From Paraburkholderia tagetis (GTDB taxonomy: Bacteria > Pseudomonadota > Gammaproteobacteria > Burkholderiales > Burkholderiaceae): a DNA stretch of 64,000 bases. The notes beneath the pieces are model-generated. The model did not search any database, was not told the origin of the DNA, and saw only the letters and a list, made by a program, of their open reading frames with translations. This document shows positions 62,924-64,000 of this stretch, in pieces. The stretch lies in the NCBI RefSeq assembly GCF_022213065.1, contig NZ_JAKLJA010000031.1:25214-89213 (forward strand). Reading direction: 5' to 3'. Made by a program: the position numbers and the translations under genes. How positions within the stretch are numbered: the stretch's first letter is position 1; each line of letters begins with the position of its first letter.

Positions 62924-63769
62924 ATGGAAAACGGGATGTCGCGCTGGAAGTGCGTTGCGCTTGGACTGATTCTATTGCTCGGCGCGGCGAGCGCAAAAGC
63001 GGAGGCCCCTGCGCATTGCTCCTATGGCTATCAGGATTCGAGCTGCATCACGCCGCGGTGGCGCGCGCCGCAGACGCCGCCGACCTGCTCCACCGATGCC
63101 GGTTGGACCACGCTTACACCAGCGAAGTGGATGGGCTCGGGATTTACGCAGCCGCAGTGCAACTACCAGCCACCGCCGAGTTGCCCTACTGGATGGGTAA
63201 CAACGGCTTCTCCAGGATGGACAGGTAGCTCGTGGACGGGTCCGTTTTGTCAGATTCCGCAGCAACCGGGACCAGGAACCTGTCAGTACGGCTTTGCGAG
63301 CGGACCCACGTGGAGCGGTAGTGCGTGGGTCTATGCCTGTAACGCGCAGCCGCAGAATCCAGCCGCGATTTGTACTGCTGCTGTGGCAAACGGGACGATC
63401 ATCGTTTCCGGGAATGGCTATGGTGCAGCGTCTGTGCCAGGTTCGCGGTTTACTCAATACCAGAACTTCTCCCAAATGCTTTGGGGTCAAAATACGGACT
63501 ACTACTTTCGATGGCCGTCTTGGTCAGAGGATGATACGTTTCCGAATATCCAAATAAATAATTCGCGGTTGAGTATGGGTCTGCCGCAATCCGCCGACAC
63601 GGTGGACACCTGGTATTTCGCCACCTATACCGGCCCCACGTTTGAAGCTAACGAAGGGGGCGAGGCGTACTACAACACGTTCCTGGCTGGCTGTGCGATA
63701 ACCCCTGCCGGAAGCGTTGACGGAGTGCAAATGACACCAGTTTTCCCAGTAAGTTACAGCGCAAACTAA
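62924..63769 (+). CDS. Secreted cysteine-rich repeat protein, likely pilus-linked
   Basis: About 281 residues with a signal peptide to about residue 26. Three Cys-bounded modules of similar layout follow: CSTDAGWTTLTPAKWMGSG, CPTGWVTTASPGWTGSSW and CQYGFASGPTWSGSAWVY, a C...GW...P.W.GS.W...C pattern. A non-repetitive C-terminal domain rich in Tyr and Trp comes after. It is the last gene of the operon, 12 bases after pilV. No family recognised; surface or tip adhesin is the best guess. Confidence 0.6.
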   Translation: MENGMSRWKCVALGLILLLGAASAKAEAPAHCSYGYQDSSCITPRWRAPQTPPTCSTDAGWTTLTPAKWMGSGFTQPQCNYQPPPSCPTGWVTTASPGWTGSSWTGPFCQIPQQPGPGTCQYGFASGPTWSGSAWVYACNAQPQNPAAICTAAVANGTIIVSGNGYGAASVPGSRFTQYQNFSQMLWGQNTDYYFRWPSWSEDDTFPNIQINNSRLSMGLPQSADTVDTWYFATYTGPTFEANEGGEAYYNTFLAGCAITPAGSVDGVQMTPVFPVSYSAN

Positions 63770-63772
63770 GAT

Positions 63773-63809
63773 GCGCCACCACGCGCGCAAAGCAGGTGGG
63801 GCGTTTTTC
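63773..63809 (+). terminator. Terminator of the secretion/pilus operon
   Basis: GCGCCACC pairs with GGTGGGGCG (one bulge), followed by TTTTTCT. It lies four bases after the last stop codon. Confidence 0.7.
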
Positions 63810-63855
63810 TCTGGCGGGGTCGCGTGATTGACCAAAGGGATTTGCGCAGAAAAGG

Positions 63856-63882
63856 AAAAAGCCCCGCATACAAATGCGGGAG
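63856..63882 (-). terminator. Terminator of the minus-strand gene at the right edge
   Basis: On the minus strand CCCGCAT, loop TTGT, ATGCGGG, then GC and a T run. It lies about 40 bases beyond the stop at 63922, facing the opposite operon end. Confidence 0.7.
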
Positions 63883-63921
63883 CAATCGTCAAGACTGGTG
63901 TACGCGGGTCGGGCGGCATGA

Positions 63922-64000
63922 TCAGGCGGCCAGCGCTTGAGGAGCCGGTGTGCTTTCTATCACCGGAGTGCCGTCCTTGAAGGGAATGCCCTTCAGAAGC
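63922..64000 (-). CDS. C-terminal end of an unidentified protein (partial)
   Basis: The minus-strand frame entering from the right edge reads LLKGIPFKDGTPVIESTPAP, then QALAA and a stop. Only 26 codons are visible. The terminator just downstream supports a real gene. Identity cannot be judged; the mobilisation context makes a transfer protein possible. Confidence 0.45.
   Translation of the reverse strand, partial: LLKGIPFKDGTPVIESTPAPQALAA

Noticed and set aside
61691..63000. Shufflon at the 3' end of pilV
   Set aside because: No repeated inverted sites, alternative C-terminal segments or Rci-type recombinase next to pilV.

Overview
The window looks like part of a large secondary replicon (megaplasmid or chromid) of a Burkholderiaceae bacterium, most likely of the Paraburkholderia/Caballeronia group. 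This is inferred from the high GC content, protein sequences typical of that group, the density of insertion sequences, and a complete plasmid-style replication and partition block. No rRNA, tRNA or CRISPR array was seen.

Layout. (1) 1-6863, minus strand: a tightly overlapping operon with a PEP-synthase-like protein split into two polypeptides (His domain and ATP-binding domain, the arrangement known from phenylphosphate synthase), then the FAD, CoxG-like, 2Fe-2S and molybdopterin subunits of a xanthine-oxidase-family hydroxylase that runs off the left edge. Divergent from it are an Amt-family protein that has lost both pore histidines (7241-8761) and a GntR/FCD regulator (8964-9677). Repeated GTATAC-type sites lie in the shared intergenic region. 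(2) 9.7-17.4 kb: a mobile-element graveyard. A three-recombinase RIT element sits inside an IS3-family transposase gene that also carries a frameshift. Around it are remnants of IS110 elements, possibly a type I specificity gene, and a short phage-like run. (3) 17.4-25 kb: a four-gene archaic chaperone-usher (spore-coat-U type) fimbrial operon of lower GC, two small conserved ORFs, and two EAL proteins, one apparently active and one degenerate membrane-bound. (4) 25-33 kb: an XRE regulator, a MocR-type regulator cut off by an IS256-family element, a TetR regulator, a decayed gene, and an IS21-family element with two extra small genes. (5) 33-40 kb: an accessory island with several unrecognised proteins, an M48 membrane protease, and a HEPN protein overlapping a DUF3800 gene that carries one nonsense codon. 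A candidate 130-nt RNA with its own promoter and terminator diverges from the HEPN gene.

(6) 41.6-47.9 kb: the replicon core. Nine 16-bp palindromes (GTTTCTACGTAGAAAC or a one-base variant) embedded in 285-376 bp repeats precede parA and parB. Then come at least fifteen iterons in two opposed blocks, an AT-rich stretch, a DnaA box, a Rep_3 initiator gene, and a convergent gene for a ParB-like HTH protein. Upstream of that gene are two copies of a second palindrome, GTTTAGGCGCCTAAAC.

(7) 48.0-63.8 kb, plus strand: one long, mostly overlapping operon that joins type IV secretion core components (VirB8, VirB9, VirB10) to a plasmid type IVb thin-pilus system (two lytic transglycosylases, two PilL/TcpQ-like proteins, PilN, O, P, Q, R, S, V). 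It ends in a cysteine-rich secreted protein and a terminator. The left part suggests an uncharacterised catabolic route and the right part a mobilisation apparatus; the middle records repeated insertion and decay.
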